A stretch of 64,000 nucleotides of DNA from Bacteriovoracaceae bacterium. GTDB taxonomy: Bacteria > Bdellovibrionota > UBA1018. The first letter of the stretch is position 1; each line of letters begins with the position of its first letter. A program made the position numbers and the translations under genes. The notes below the pieces were generated by a model that did no database searches, was not told where the DNA came from, and worked only from the letters and a program-made list of their open reading frames with translations. Positions 54,440 through 63,538 of the stretch are shown in pieces. Location: the NCBI GenBank assembly GCA_947447665.1, contig CANFJX010000005.1:1-64000 (forward strand). Reading direction: 5' to 3'.

Positions 54440-55672
54440 TCACTTCCACGACGATTCGATACGGCGAGAAACAATTTCAAATAGATTCAAGTGGGTTTTA
54501 CCGTGAAAAATATCCACATTTAAAATTCGAGAACGCTGGAGCTGAAGGAGGGAAGTCGTTCCTCCGCTCGCTTCCGCAGGCTTGCGATCGGGCTTCAAAA
54601 GATCGAGGAGTCGCGCCAACGGATCGACCTCTTCTTTGACGGGTGCACCGACAGCTGCACTCCCCCCGTAGGCCGTACCAGAAACCGGGCCGAGTTGAGT
54701 GAATGAATCATAATTATAAAATCCCGGATCCAGACCCGAAAACGTGAGCCCTTGATCTTGGGCTGCCTGGGCTATAGCTCCCAAATCACTCCCAACATTC
54801 CCAACACCGGAAGGAAACAAGTCTGCAATTGCGGCTCCCGACTGCCCGTTAGCCACCTGCTGAGCGAATCCCTCTCCTCCATGAGGCATGGAACTGAGGA
54901 GTCCTCCCACACCTCCCGCCGAGGCTGCTGCTGATTGTTCGCCCCGAGTAGCACCCTGGAGAACATCCAAAGGCGCACCTGCGACACCACTCCCACCGAC
55001 CGACGCAGCAGCGACCGCACCCAGATCGGGCGTGGGTGAGCTTGCCCCCGATCCAAAGGCAAAGGTCGGATTAGGTGAAGTCGCCAATAAATTATTAATA
55101 TTATCGCACCCCGAAGTGATATTAGCCGTATCACTTTTAATACTCATCCCACGTTGAATTAAGTTAACCGCCATGAACACGGCCGTCATGCAAGCACCGT
55201 TTTTCATCTGTTTTTGCTTTTCTAGCTGCTCTTCTTTTGCCAATTGTTTAAACCCAGAGAGGTTCTTGCGATCCCTATTACCCTGGTAGAGGGCCATGCC
55301 CCCCGACATCAAGTCCGTAATCGCGCCCGTCGGAAATGCCCCTGATCCCTGCGGTCCATAAGCCAGAACGAATGATCCGACCAGATCCGCAGCGCTATCG
55401 AGCGCTCCAAGCCCTTGGCAAACGGCCGGCCCGAGTAACCCTGAAACTCCCGCACACGCTAGCCCGCATTGCAAAACAATCGCCCCATCAATTCCTGTCA
55501 GAACTTCATCCATGCTCTGAGCTTTTTTGTCCTGAGCCAGAGCCAAGCAAGCAGCTTTGATTTGAGTGGATTGATTAGTCGTATTAGAGCAGGCGGAATT
55601 ACAGTCAGCAAATGCGTCAACCGATGAGGTCAAAACAGAAAAAATATAAATAAAAAGAAGTAAGCGATTCAT
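54440..55672 (-). CDS. Exported Gly/Ala/Ser-rich protein
   Basis: A signal peptide ends near VDAFA. The mature part starts with a cysteine-rich helical region (about 23-190: CNSACSN, QCGLACAG, GLLGPAVCQGL). A glycine-, alanine- and serine-rich stretch with few charges follows (about 200-340), then a charged end. No repeat unit is exact and no known domain is seen. It is monocistronic with an AT-rich 160-bp upstream stretch. Surface or extracellular location is likely. Confidence 0.7.
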   Translation of the reverse strand: MNRLLLFIYIFSVLTSSVDAFADCNSACSNTTNQSTQIKAACLALAQDKKAQSMDEVLTGIDGAIVLQCGLACAGVSGLLGPAVCQGLGALDSAADLVGSFVLAYGPQGSGAFPTGAITDLMSGGMALYQGNRDRKNLSGFKQLAKEEQLEKQKQMKNGACMTAVFMAVNLIQRGMSIKSDTANITSGCDNINNLLATSPNPTFAFGSGASSPTPDLGAVAAASVGGSGVAGAPLDVLQGATRGEQSAAASAGGVGGLLSSMPHGGEGFAQQVANGQSGAAIADLFPSGVGNVGSDLGAIAQAAQDQGLTFSGLDPGFYNYDSFTQLGPVSGTAYGGSAAVGAPVKEEVDPLARLLDLLKPDRKPAEASGGTTSLLQLQRSRILNVDIFHGKTHLNLFEIVSRRIESSWK

Positions 55673-55836
55673 TCGACCCCCCTCAGGGTGAGAACACTGA
55701 AAGCAGTACCTCGATTTTAGCTGATTTATTATTGTTTGTTAATTGATTTAAAGAGCAAAAAATCTAAGTTAAAACACTTTAGATAAGTGACGTTCTTTAT
55801 AGTTATAACTACATGAATTTAAAGCACTATTAAAAA

Positions 55837-55911
55837 TGGTTGGAGTGATAGGGATTGAACCTACGACCCCGCCCGTGTGAAGGGCGTGCTCTCCCGCTGA
55901 GCTACACTCCA
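55837..55911 (-). tRNA. tRNA-Val (CAC)
   Basis: The 75-nt gene has acceptor TGGAGTG/CACTCCA, D arm AGCTCAGCGGGAGAGC, anticodon loop TTCACAC (anticodon CAC) and T loop TTCAATC. CCA is encoded (55839-55837) and TTTTTA follows as a probable stop for RNA polymerase. It lies 52 bp after ihfA on the same strand. Confidence 0.93.
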
Positions 55912-55963
55912 ACAGATTGGAAAGACGATTTGTATAGCCGATTTAAAAAGAACAGTCCAGCGC

Positions 55964-56329
55964 TTAGCGCAGTTTTTCAAGCGAATCATGCTCGTCTGCG
56001 TCCGAGTCTTCATCGTCAAGATGGGTGTCGCCAGAATCGGTACCCAGACCTGAATTGACTTCAGCTCTCAACACCTGGGAAGGACGAAAAGTGAGTACTC
56101 TCCGAGCGCTAATCTCGATGCTCTCACCCGTCTGCGGATTTCTACCGACCCGAGAGTGCTTTTCGCGAACAACAAAATTACCAAACCCAGAAATTTTGAT
56201 CTTCTGACCATGGGCCAGAGTCGTTTTCAATGTATCAAATACAAGCTCCACGAGATCGGCAGCTTCCTTTTTTGAAAACCCGACCTGATCATATAAAGCC
56301 TCTACGATATCCGCCTTGGTCATCGCCAC
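55964..56329 (-). CDS. ihfA: Integration host factor alpha-like DNA-bending protein
   Basis: GTG 56329 is chosen: AAGGAG lies 9 nt upstream and the product begins MAMTKADIVEAL, like E. coli IhfA. It has the IHF/HU arm with ISGFGNFVVREK and GRNPQTGESIEISARRVLTFRPSQVL, including the intercalating Pro. At 121 aa it carries an extra, very acidic C-terminal tail of about 25 residues (DSGDTHLDDEDSDADE) that is absent from E. coli IhfA. The place after pheT is the classic one. Confidence 0.92.
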   Translation of the reverse strand: MAMTKADIVEALYDQVGFSKKEAADLVELVFDTLKTTLAHGQKIKISGFGNFVVREKHSRVGRNPQTGESIEISARRVLTFRPSQVLRAEVNSGLGTDSGDTHLDDEDSDADEHDSLEKLR

Positions 56330-56406
56330 AATGAGCTTCTCCTTGGGTACCTGAGCACCCTCGTTCATTTTAAAGCCAGAACCGGACCTCCGCCCACGCC
56401 TGACTT

Positions 56407-58887
56407 TTATCCTCGCAGTTCAGCGCCGATTTCCCTCTTCCAGGCATCTAAGATCTTGGTCGAGGCAGCTTCTACTTCCATTTCCTGAAGACTTCGAGTT
56501 TCATCATAAAAGATAACCCGGACAGCGATACTTGTCATCCCCTCAGCGACCTGAGAACCTCGATAAATATCAAATACTTTGGCTCCCTTGATCAGAGGCT
56601 TTCCTGCCTTCAAGGCGACCTGACAAATCTTATCCACCGTCACGTCAGTTTTGACAACCAGCGCAAAATCTCGCTCCATCCCTGGAAACTCGGACCAAGC
56701 CTGATAAATAGGAACTTGAGAAGCCCCCCGTGAAAGCTTGAGTAACTGGGCCCAGTCAAGCTCCGCTACCCACAAATCCGCTCGAGCCTTGAGGTCTCGA
56801 GAGATTGCGGGATGAAGAAGACCAAAATGACCCGCAACCGCATTGCCAGCGAGGACCTCTACACTTTTTCCTGGATGAAAAAGCGGATTTCCCCCGGTAC
56901 GAGAGGCAGAAAAAGGAAGAAATCGAATACCGCGAGTCCCTAGATCGGAAAACAGAGTCTCTGCGACGGCTTTGAGATCAAAAAAATCAACGTTCTCCTG
57001 ATCGGAGCGAAGACCTCCGGCATAACGAGGTCCGCTCAACGCCCAGGCCACCTTCCAGGTCTCTTGCACTCCCGTTTCAGTGTGACTCGATGCCGCAATT
57101 GCCCCGCGAGCAGAAAAAACAGGCCGAAGCTCAAAGAGCCGAATTGGTAGCGATTCCGAACCGAAATGGTGATTCCAATTACTCAGAGCATTTCGAATTA
57201 AACCCGGCAAAAGGGACGGAACCATCCACTCGTACTCTTCGCTCAGGGGGTTCATCAATCGAACGGCTGACTTCATCCCAAGGCGATCCAAGCTCTCACT
57301 GCTTGTAAACGCGTAGTTCAGTGCCTCATAAAAACCCTGTCGCACCAAAGAATCCTTAGCGCGATCTTGCAGAGTTAATTGAGGGATCGAGGAAATATCC
57401 AAAACAGGCGTAGAACTCAAGGCCGGGATGGTTGCAGGAATTTGATCATACCCGATCGAACGAGCAATCTCTTCAGCCAAATCTTCCTTTAAATTCAGAT
57501 CCCACCGGTACGAGGGGGGCCGAACTCTCCACTGATCAGCCTCGCGAACCACCTGACAATCCAGTCCTTCCAGATAACTCTCCACCTGATCCAAGCTGAG
57601 AAGAACCTGATCCCTTGAAAAACCTAAAAAATCATGAATTTCATAGAGCCCGAGCCGAATCTCAGGCCTCTGAAACTCCGCATCTGATCGTGAGCCCACC
57701 TTGACCCATTGAGAGCCTATGATTTTTCCGCCCGCAACCCGAAGCACCTCACTAGCAAAGCAACTCATCACCTTACCGAGGCCGGCTGGATCAATCCCTC
57801 GCTCGAAACGGTGGGACGCATCCGTTTTACGCTGATGACGGGTAGCAGCCTGCCGCACGGAGCGAGGACTAAACTCTGCGCACTCGAGAAAAAGATTCCT
57901 CGTGCTGAGCTGAACTTCTGAATTTCCGCCACCCATCACTCCGGCTAATCCAATCGCTCGCTCTCCATCAGCAATCACAATCTCCTGGCCCGAAAGCTGA
58001 ACTGTTTTATGATCCAAGAGCGGGAGGGTTTCACCCTCGATCGCCATTCGGACGGTGAGGGTTTTTCCACGAATCTGATCGCCATCATAAGCATGCACGG
58101 GATGACCCAGCTCCCACATCACCCAATTGGAAAGATCCACGACGTTGTTCACCGAGCGTAATCCAAGGGTCTCAAGTTTTCGAACAAGCCAATCAGGGGA
58201 TGCCCCGACCGTGACACCCTCGATCCAACAACCGTAAAATTGAGGAGCGAGATCTCCTGCTTCGAGATGAATAGCAACCGGGCCTCCCCCCTCTTTCAAC
58301 AAGGGGGGCATAGTTTTTTTCAATTTTTGCCCCAAGGCGGCAGCCACTTCTCTGGCAATTCCCCAGTGACTGAGGCAATCTCCCCGATTTGCGGTCACCT
58401 TAAGATGAAGTATCGTATCATTTTTACCGAGAATTTCAGCCAGAGGTCTACCCAAAGGAGTCTCGGGGGACAAGATGAGAATCCCCTCGGACTCATCCTT
58501 CAGCTTGAGTTCTGATTCAGAACAAAGCATCCCAAACGATGAGACACCCCGAATCTTACTCTCTCCAATTTTGATACCATTGGGAAGACTAGCACCCACT
58601 TGAGCCAGGGCAACGTGGTCACCCGCCTTCATATTCTGAGCGCCGCAGACAATCTGCAATGGTTCTCCAGCTCCAAGAGACACCGAGCAAACGCTTAATC
58701 GATCCGCCTGAGGATGGGGAGAACGCTCCAAAATCTTTGCCGTGACGACGTTCTCGAACCCTTGATCTAGACGCTCGATCTGCTCGACCTCTAGACCGCG
58801 CTTGATCAACAACTCCGCTAGTTCATTTGGACTTTTGAAACAGGTTAAATCCACCCACTCCGAGAGCCAACTCCAAGATACTCGCAT
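56407..58887 (-). CDS. pheT: Phenylalanyl-tRNA synthetase beta subunit
   Basis: At 826 aa it has the full beta-chain order: N-terminal tRNA-binding EMAP-like domain (VVTAKILERSPHPQADRLSVC, VALAQVGASLPNG), B3/B4 editing core (RGDCLSHWGIAREVAAALG, NNVVDLSNWVMWELGHPVHAYD), B5, catalytic-like region and the C-terminal ferredoxin-fold anticodon domain (FPGMERDFALVVK). It pairs with PheS. It starts 30 bp after the pheS stop. Confidence 0.96.
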   Translation of the reverse strand: MRVSWSWLSEWVDLTCFKSPNELAELLIKRGLEVEQIERLDQGFENVVTAKILERSPHPQADRLSVCSVSLGAGEPLQIVCGAQNMKAGDHVALAQVGASLPNGIKIGESKIRGVSSFGMLCSESELKLKDESEGILILSPETPLGRPLAEILGKNDTILHLKVTANRGDCLSHWGIAREVAAALGQKLKKTMPPLLKEGGGPVAIHLEAGDLAPQFYGCWIEGVTVGASPDWLVRKLETLGLRSVNNVVDLSNWVMWELGHPVHAYDGDQIRGKTLTVRMAIEGETLPLLDHKTVQLSGQEIVIADGERAIGLAGVMGGGNSEVQLSTRNLFLECAEFSPRSVRQAATRHQRKTDASHRFERGIDPAGLGKVMSCFASEVLRVAGGKIIGSQWVKVGSRSDAEFQRPEIRLGLYEIHDFLGFSRDQVLLSLDQVESYLEGLDCQVVREADQWRVRPPSYRWDLNLKEDLAEEIARSIGYDQIPATIPALSSTPVLDISSIPQLTLQDRAKDSLVRQGFYEALNYAFTSSESLDRLGMKSAVRLMNPLSEEYEWMVPSLLPGLIRNALSNWNHHFGSESLPIRLFELRPVFSARGAIAASSHTETGVQETWKVAWALSGPRYAGGLRSDQENVDFFDLKAVAETLFSDLGTRGIRFLPFSASRTGGNPLFHPGKSVEVLAGNAVAGHFGLLHPAISRDLKARADLWVAELDWAQLLKLSRGASQVPIYQAWSEFPGMERDFALVVKTDVTVDKICQVALKAGKPLIKGAKVFDIYRGSQVAEGMTSIAVRVIFYDETRSLQEMEVEAASTKILDAWKREIGAELRG

Positions 58888-58917
58888 GCGTCACCTCAAC
58901 CCAATTTTTATCTTAAT

Positions 58918-59949
58918 CTAGAACTGACTCAGGAAGCGAACATCCCCCTGAAAAAGAAGCCTGAGATCAGGCACTTCGTGAAGCAGCATCGCAATGCGCT
59001 CCACACCAATACCAAAGGCAAAACCAGACAAACCGTCCGAATTCGCCGAGTAGCCGGCCATCTCAAAGAGTTTCGGATGCACCATCCCGGCCCCTAAAAC
59101 CTCGAGCCACCCCGTCCCTTTACAGATCCTGCAGCTATCTGAAGCCTTCACACGACACCGAAAACAACTCACATCGACTTCAGCACCGGGCTCCACGAAA
59201 GGAAAATAGCTGGGCCTCAACCGAATTCGGGTCTCCGCCCCAAAAAGCTCGCGAGCCCAAAACTCAAGAACACCCTTTAAGTCACTCATCCGGACGTTTC
59301 GATCGACCCACAGCCCTTCGACTTGGTGAAACATAGGTGAATGAGTGGCATCATGATCGCAACGATACACAGCACCCGGACAAAGCACCCTCACTGGCCA
59401 CTTCTGAGCCAACATCGACCGCATCTGAACTCCCGAGGTATGAGTTCTGAGCACGACTCCAGGACCTAGGAAAAAGGTGTCCTGCATATCCCGAGCGGGG
59501 TGGTCAGCAGGGATATTCACTGCCTCAAAGTTCAGGTAATCAGTTTCCGCTTCGGGCCCGAGAGTTACATCGAAGCCAAGCCGCCCGAAAACCTGAAGCA
59601 TTCGCCTCACCGTTTGAGTCACCAGATGCAGAGACCCACGATGAACTAAACGTGAAGGGGCCGAGACGTCGAGCTTTTCCACCTGGAGCTGCTGCTCAAG
59701 ACGCTCTTTCTCAAGTACAACTTTACGCGACTCGAGAGCAGCCTCAATTTTCTTTTTCCATTCGTTGGCTGCAGCACCCATCACTGGGCGCTCCTCTGCA
59801 CTCACTCCCGAAAGCCCCTTAAGAACTTCATTCAAGGAGCCTTTTTTACCAAGAAGAGATACTCGAATTTGCTCCAAGGACTCTAAGCTTGAGGTCTGCT
59901 GAACTTCCTCAAGCGCTCGTCTCCCGATCGCGCTCAGTTTCTCAATCAT
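58918..59949 (-). CDS. pheS: Phenylalanyl-tRNA synthetase alpha subunit
   Basis: Class II catalytic subunit, 343 aa. It has an N-terminal coiled coil and then motif 2 and 3 regions: TLGPEAETDYLNFEAVNIPADHP, DTFFLGPGVVLRTHTSGVQ, FHQVEGLWVD, RPSYFPFVEPGAEVDVSC and GFAFGIGVERIAML. Four cysteines (CFRCRVKASDSCRIC) may bind zinc, a known variant. It is in operon order after rplT. Confidence 0.96.
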   Translation of the reverse strand: MIEKLSAIGRRALEEVQQTSSLESLEQIRVSLLGKKGSLNEVLKGLSGVSAEERPVMGAAANEWKKKIEAALESRKVVLEKERLEQQLQVEKLDVSAPSRLVHRGSLHLVTQTVRRMLQVFGRLGFDVTLGPEAETDYLNFEAVNIPADHPARDMQDTFFLGPGVVLRTHTSGVQMRSMLAQKWPVRVLCPGAVYRCDHDATHSPMFHQVEGLWVDRNVRMSDLKGVLEFWARELFGAETRIRLRPSYFPFVEPGAEVDVSCFRCRVKASDSCRICKGTGWLEVLGAGMVHPKLFEMAGYSANSDGLSGFAFGIGVERIAMLLHEVPDLRLLFQGDVRFLSQF

Positions 59950-59965
59950 GTGCTAGAAACAAACC

Positions 59966-60328
59966 TTAATGGGTTGGAGCCAAGGATCGAACTTGATCGA
60001 TCATTGCACTAAAAGCCCGAGGGTCTACGATAGCAATATCAGCCAAAACTTTTCTATTCAGGTTGATCTGAGCTTTTTTCAAAGCAGAAATCATACGGCT
60101 GTAGCTGATGTTGTTGTCGTTGGCAGCAGCCGATAGACGAGCGATCCAGAGCTGTCTAAAGTCGCGCTTCTTAACCCGACGATCACGGTAAGCGTATACG
60201 AAAGCACGATCTACAGCTTCCGCAGTACGCTTGAATTTATTCTTACGCCCGAGGACGAAGCCCTCTGCGCGTTTCAGAACTTTATTATGGCGACGGCGAC
60301 GTTTAAAACCACGTTTTGCACGAGGCAT
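59966..60328 (-). CDS. rplT: 50S ribosomal protein L20
   Basis: At 120 aa it matches L20: MPRAKRGFKRRRRHNKVLK, AYRDRRVKKRDFRQLWIARL and INLNRKVLADIAI. It binds 23S rRNA early in assembly and represses its own operon in E. coli and Bacillus. The 95-nt rpmI-rplT gap has a 7-bp inverted repeat (60362-60368 with 60406-60412). Confidence 0.97.
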   Translation of the reverse strand: MPRAKRGFKRRRRHNKVLKRAEGFVLGRKNKFKRTAEAVDRAFVYAYRDRRVKKRDFRQLWIARLSAAANDNNISYSRMISALKKAQINLNRKVLADIAIVDPRAFSAMIDQVRSLAPTH

Positions 60329-60423
60329 GGTAACTCCTTTTTGCTTATTTCGTTAACTAGAAACTTGGACCCAGATTGCAGCCAAACCCAAATTGAGGAA
60401 AATCCCCAAGTTGTTGCTCTGAC

Positions 60424-60621
60424 TTATGCTCCGTAGGGCATGCACTTTTCAACGTGCTTAATATCACCTTCGAAAACATAACCCGCACCCCGAAGCTTGA
60501 GCTTACGAGCGGAGCTCTTGTTCCCCAAGTTATGGCGTTTATTAGTTCGCTTGAACTTTACTTTTCCGGTGGCTGTGAACGAAAAACGTTTTGCGGCTGC
60601 TTTTTTTGTCTTTAATTTCAT
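60424..60621 (-). CDS. rpmI: 50S ribosomal protein L35
   Basis: ATG 60621 gives a standard 65-aa L35 (MKLKTKKAAAKRFSFTATG, RHNLGNKS). The upstream part of the longer open frame is not L35-like and is excluded. Unlike most bacteria, rpmI does not follow infC directly; a divergent gene begins 68 bp upstream, so rpmI needs its own promoter in that short gap. Confidence 0.95.
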   Translation of the reverse strand: MKLKTKKAAAKRFSFTATGKVKFKRTNKRHNLGNKSSARKLKLRGAGYVFEGDIKHVEKCMPYGA

Positions 60622-60689
60622 AGGGGCTGTAACGTATCCCAAAGACCTAGCTCCCGTCAAGATGCTTGTCACACTAGATTCGCTAGGTT

Positions 60690-63446
60690 ATGTTCCGATT
60701 CATGAGAATATTCACAACTTCATCAACAACCGTTAGATCAATCACTCTAGTTGCAATAACTGCACTCACCGCTGCCTGCAGTGCTTTCCAAGGGGGATCA
60801 AAACCCACTGAAGCCGCTCAGGACCCCAGTAAAACAAAAATAAGTGACTCCCTCACATTAGATGATTTGGGCGAAATGAACCCAGCTCAAGGCTCGAGTT
60901 CCCTCGAATCAGGTCGCTCCTCCTCGCCCCAATGGGCTTCCTTCAGAGGGGGAGCTTTCAATTCAGGCACCAGCTCTACTTTAGTTCGGTCCCTCAACAA
61001 CAGCACCGCGACCTCTCGCATGGTTGCAGAATTCGATACAGGCGGGCTCGTTTGGGCCACTCCTGTCATTGACGAAAGCGGAAATGTTTACATTGGCGCT
61101 GCCAATAAATACTTTTACTCCTTTACCCATGAAGGCCAGAAAAGATGGGAATACCGAATCGACTCCAAGGCAGACTCGCTCATCGACTCAGCGGCAGCTC
61201 TCATTCCAGCCATTGGTACCCAGGCAGCCCTAGTCGTCGTTCCCGGCGGCGATGGTGCACTCCATGCCCTCAACCGAGTCACGGGCGAAAGGGTGTGGAA
61301 ATTTGAAGCTCACGGAGCCTCCGATTCAACCCACCAAAGCGGCGTCGTAGTTAACTCATTTGAAGGCAACGTTCAGTACAGCCCCGCTCACCGACTCATC
61401 TACGCGGGCTCAGATAACGGCACAATGTACGCAGTCGACCCCTCTGGAGTCGAAAAATGGTCTAAGAAAACTGGAATGATGATCTGGACAGCCGCCCTCA
61501 TCAGTCCTGATCAAAAGTGGATGACCTTCGGGTCACTCGATGGAAGACTTTACTTTCTCGATCCCGCTACGGGAACAGAGCTCGCTCATCCGTACCACGG
61601 TAAAGCTGACATCAAGTCATCTCCTACCACCGATGGACAAGGAAACATCTATTTCGGAAACTCAAATGGCGAAATCACTTCACTCAAGGTAACCCCTCAC
61701 ACAGGAACCCATAAGTACGCGCTCCATCGGAACTGGGTATTCAAAACAGGTCGTGAAGTCTACTCATCCCCCGCATTTGCCGACGGAAAAGTACTATTTG
61801 GCTCAGTAGACGGATGCTTTTACGCCTTAAACGCCCTGGACGGAACCTTGGCTTGGAAATTTGACGCTTACTCCAAGATCTTGAGCTCACCAGTAGTTAC
61901 GGGCGACGGCGTCGTTCTATTTGGCGCTAAAAACGGAAAAATTTACGCTCTCAATTTAGCCAAGGGCGATCGCATTTGGTCCTACCGCGCAACCCTTGAC
62001 CCAATCAAAAGCAACCTCGACGCTTCTATTGCGATCGACTCGACTGGAATGATTCACGTTGGATCGTACAACGGTAAAATTTACCACGTTCCCTTTGAGT
62101 ACTGCCTCACTCATACCAACGACAAGGAACGATGTGAGTTTGGTGGACAAAAAGACAGCATTGGATTTGAAGTTCCGAAGGGACAATCCAATCTGGCAAC
62201 CCTGGTTTGGATTCCATCCCAGACCAATCGAACCTTCGATAGCAGCGGCTCTCTCCAGATGAGACTCGTCGTGCTAGAAAATCAAGAGTTCATCGAGAAT
62301 GCTGCGATTGATTCTCTACCCGATCAGCTGCACGTAGAAATCTCACCCTCCGTTGAATTTAAAGCTCAGGTGTCGTCAGACGGAAAATATCTAAATATTA
62401 TTCCAAAAGATTTCTTCAACCCAAACACTAACTACAAAATCAAAGTCTCAGGCACTTACTACAAACAAAGTCACAACTTTATTTGGGATCGCCTGAACCC
62501 AGCTAATTGGGTTGGGGCCCCTTTTGAAACGGAACAAACCTTTAAAATCAAGCCATCTCAGGGTGACCCCTGGATTGGGCTCCATGCTGAGAGTACGGTA
62601 ACTTGGGGACTTAAATCCCTCTACCTTCTTCAGCCTGAGGCCATGGACACCTACACACCTGCTGCCCTCGACGGTCAGGGCTATCTGATTACTGCATTTG
62701 GATTCGACTCAAATCTTCAAAAAATGCTCATGCTCGCCATACCCGCAATCCCGGAGCATGATGGAAATGAGAATCGATTTATTTTGATGCCCGAGCCATC
62801 CAAAACCTTTGTTCTCTCAGGTCGCTTTCAAAACGACAACCTCAAAGGACAAGGATCGTTTACATTAGCCGCAATGGGAGGAGAAATGTCACTCAATCCG
62901 ATGACATTCTCTGCGTCACTTGACCCTCAAACTGGAGATCTAGACGGGCAAATCCAGGCGAGCACCTTCTGCTTATCCATCAAGGGAAATGGCTCGAAAT
63001 ACAGTTTTCCATTATCTCTCGCAAATCAACTTTGCGATGCTTATGGATATCTCCATGCGATGGGCCTCTTTAAAGGTGTCCGGATCGTGGAAAAACCGAC
63101 CCCAGCTAAGGTAACTCGCTTACGCAGTAACGGGCATCCTGAAATTGAGGTGGATCTCCGACTTCCTGCCCTAACAGGTCCTCACCTACTCTCAGTCGTT
63201 CAGTACGACCCAAAAACTTTCAACGTGGCTCATCACTCGACCGTGGTCATCTCACCCCAAGGAAACACTGAGGGACATACATGGACGGGAAAGATGAAAC
63301 TCAAGGAAAATCACTGCCATAAGAAAAGTCCTTATCGGGTCGCTCTGTTTTTTGACGCACAGCAACTTGACCTCTCTTCAGCCGATGAATGCCTCGAATC
63401 AGGAAACCATACCGCTGACGGACGTACCGAGATTCAACAAAAATAG
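60690..63446 (+). CDS. Large lipoprotein with PQQ/BamB-like beta-propeller
   Basis: The lipobox is TAAC with Cys 30 (ATG 60690) or Cys 26 (ATG 60702). After a Ser-rich linker, residues about 90-470 hold at least eight propeller blades with the PQQ-type Trp/Gly pattern (GNVYIGAANKYFYSF, GALHALNRVTGERVWKFE, VLFGSVDGCFYALNALDGTLAWKF, GKIYALNLAKGDRIWSY). The second half (about 500-918) is beta-rich with an Ig-like EVKFKAQ/NTNYKIKVSGTY segment. BamB-type propellers scaffold outer-membrane proteins; here the added domain suggests a surface binding role. It lies on the opposite strand between rpmI and infC. Confidence 0.85.
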   Translation: MFRFMRIFTTSSTTVRSITLVAITALTAACSAFQGGSKPTEAAQDPSKTKISDSLTLDDLGEMNPAQGSSSLESGRSSSPQWASFRGGAFNSGTSSTLVRSLNNSTATSRMVAEFDTGGLVWATPVIDESGNVYIGAANKYFYSFTHEGQKRWEYRIDSKADSLIDSAAALIPAIGTQAALVVVPGGDGALHALNRVTGERVWKFEAHGASDSTHQSGVVVNSFEGNVQYSPAHRLIYAGSDNGTMYAVDPSGVEKWSKKTGMMIWTAALISPDQKWMTFGSLDGRLYFLDPATGTELAHPYHGKADIKSSPTTDGQGNIYFGNSNGEITSLKVTPHTGTHKYALHRNWVFKTGREVYSSPAFADGKVLFGSVDGCFYALNALDGTLAWKFDAYSKILSSPVVTGDGVVLFGAKNGKIYALNLAKGDRIWSYRATLDPIKSNLDASIAIDSTGMIHVGSYNGKIYHVPFEYCLTHTNDKERCEFGGQKDSIGFEVPKGQSNLATLVWIPSQTNRTFDSSGSLQMRLVVLENQEFIENAAIDSLPDQLHVEISPSVEFKAQVSSDGKYLNIIPKDFFNPNTNYKIKVSGTYYKQSHNFIWDRLNPANWVGAPFETEQTFKIKPSQGDPWIGLHAESTVTWGLKSLYLLQPEAMDTYTPAALDGQGYLITAFGFDSNLQKMLMLAIPAIPEHDGNENRFILMPEPSKTFVLSGRFQNDNLKGQGSFTLAAMGGEMSLNPMTFSASLDPQTGDLDGQIQASTFCLSIKGNGSKYSFPLSLANQLCDAYGYLHAMGLFKGVRIVEKPTPAKVTRLRSNGHPEIEVDLRLPALTGPHLLSVVQYDPKTFNVAHHSTVVISPQGNTEGHTWTGKMKLKENHCHKKSPYRVALFFDAQQLDLSSADECLESGNHTADGRTEIQQK

Positions 63447-63465
63447 GGATATGTAGTTAGATTGA

Positions 63466-63485
63466 CAGGACCAGGGAAGGTCCTG
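63466..63485. other. Short hairpin after the propeller gene
   Basis: caggacc and ggtcctg (7 bp) enclose agggaa. It lies 20 bp past the propeller-gene stop. No T-run follows on either strand. Confidence 0.5.
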
Positions 63486-63501
63486 ATTGACGTGAACAAG
63501 A

Positions 63502-63533
63502 CAGAGGGACGGAGCCAATGCCCCGTCCCTCTG
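63502..63533. terminator. Bidirectional-type hairpin between convergent genes
   Basis: A perfect 11-bp GC-rich stem (63502-63512 with 63523-63533, loop agccaatgcc) sits 5 bp past the infC stop on the minus strand. The T-run is weak on both sides, so termination is likely but not certain. If it ends infC transcripts, infC is not co-transcribed with rpmI. Confidence 0.6.
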
Positions 63534-63538
63534 ATCGA

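Noticed and set aside
54364..54639. Plus-strand 91-codon frame after the KamA-like gene
   Set aside because: It mostly overlaps the exported Gly/Ala-rich gene on the minus strand and shows no domain or ribosome site.
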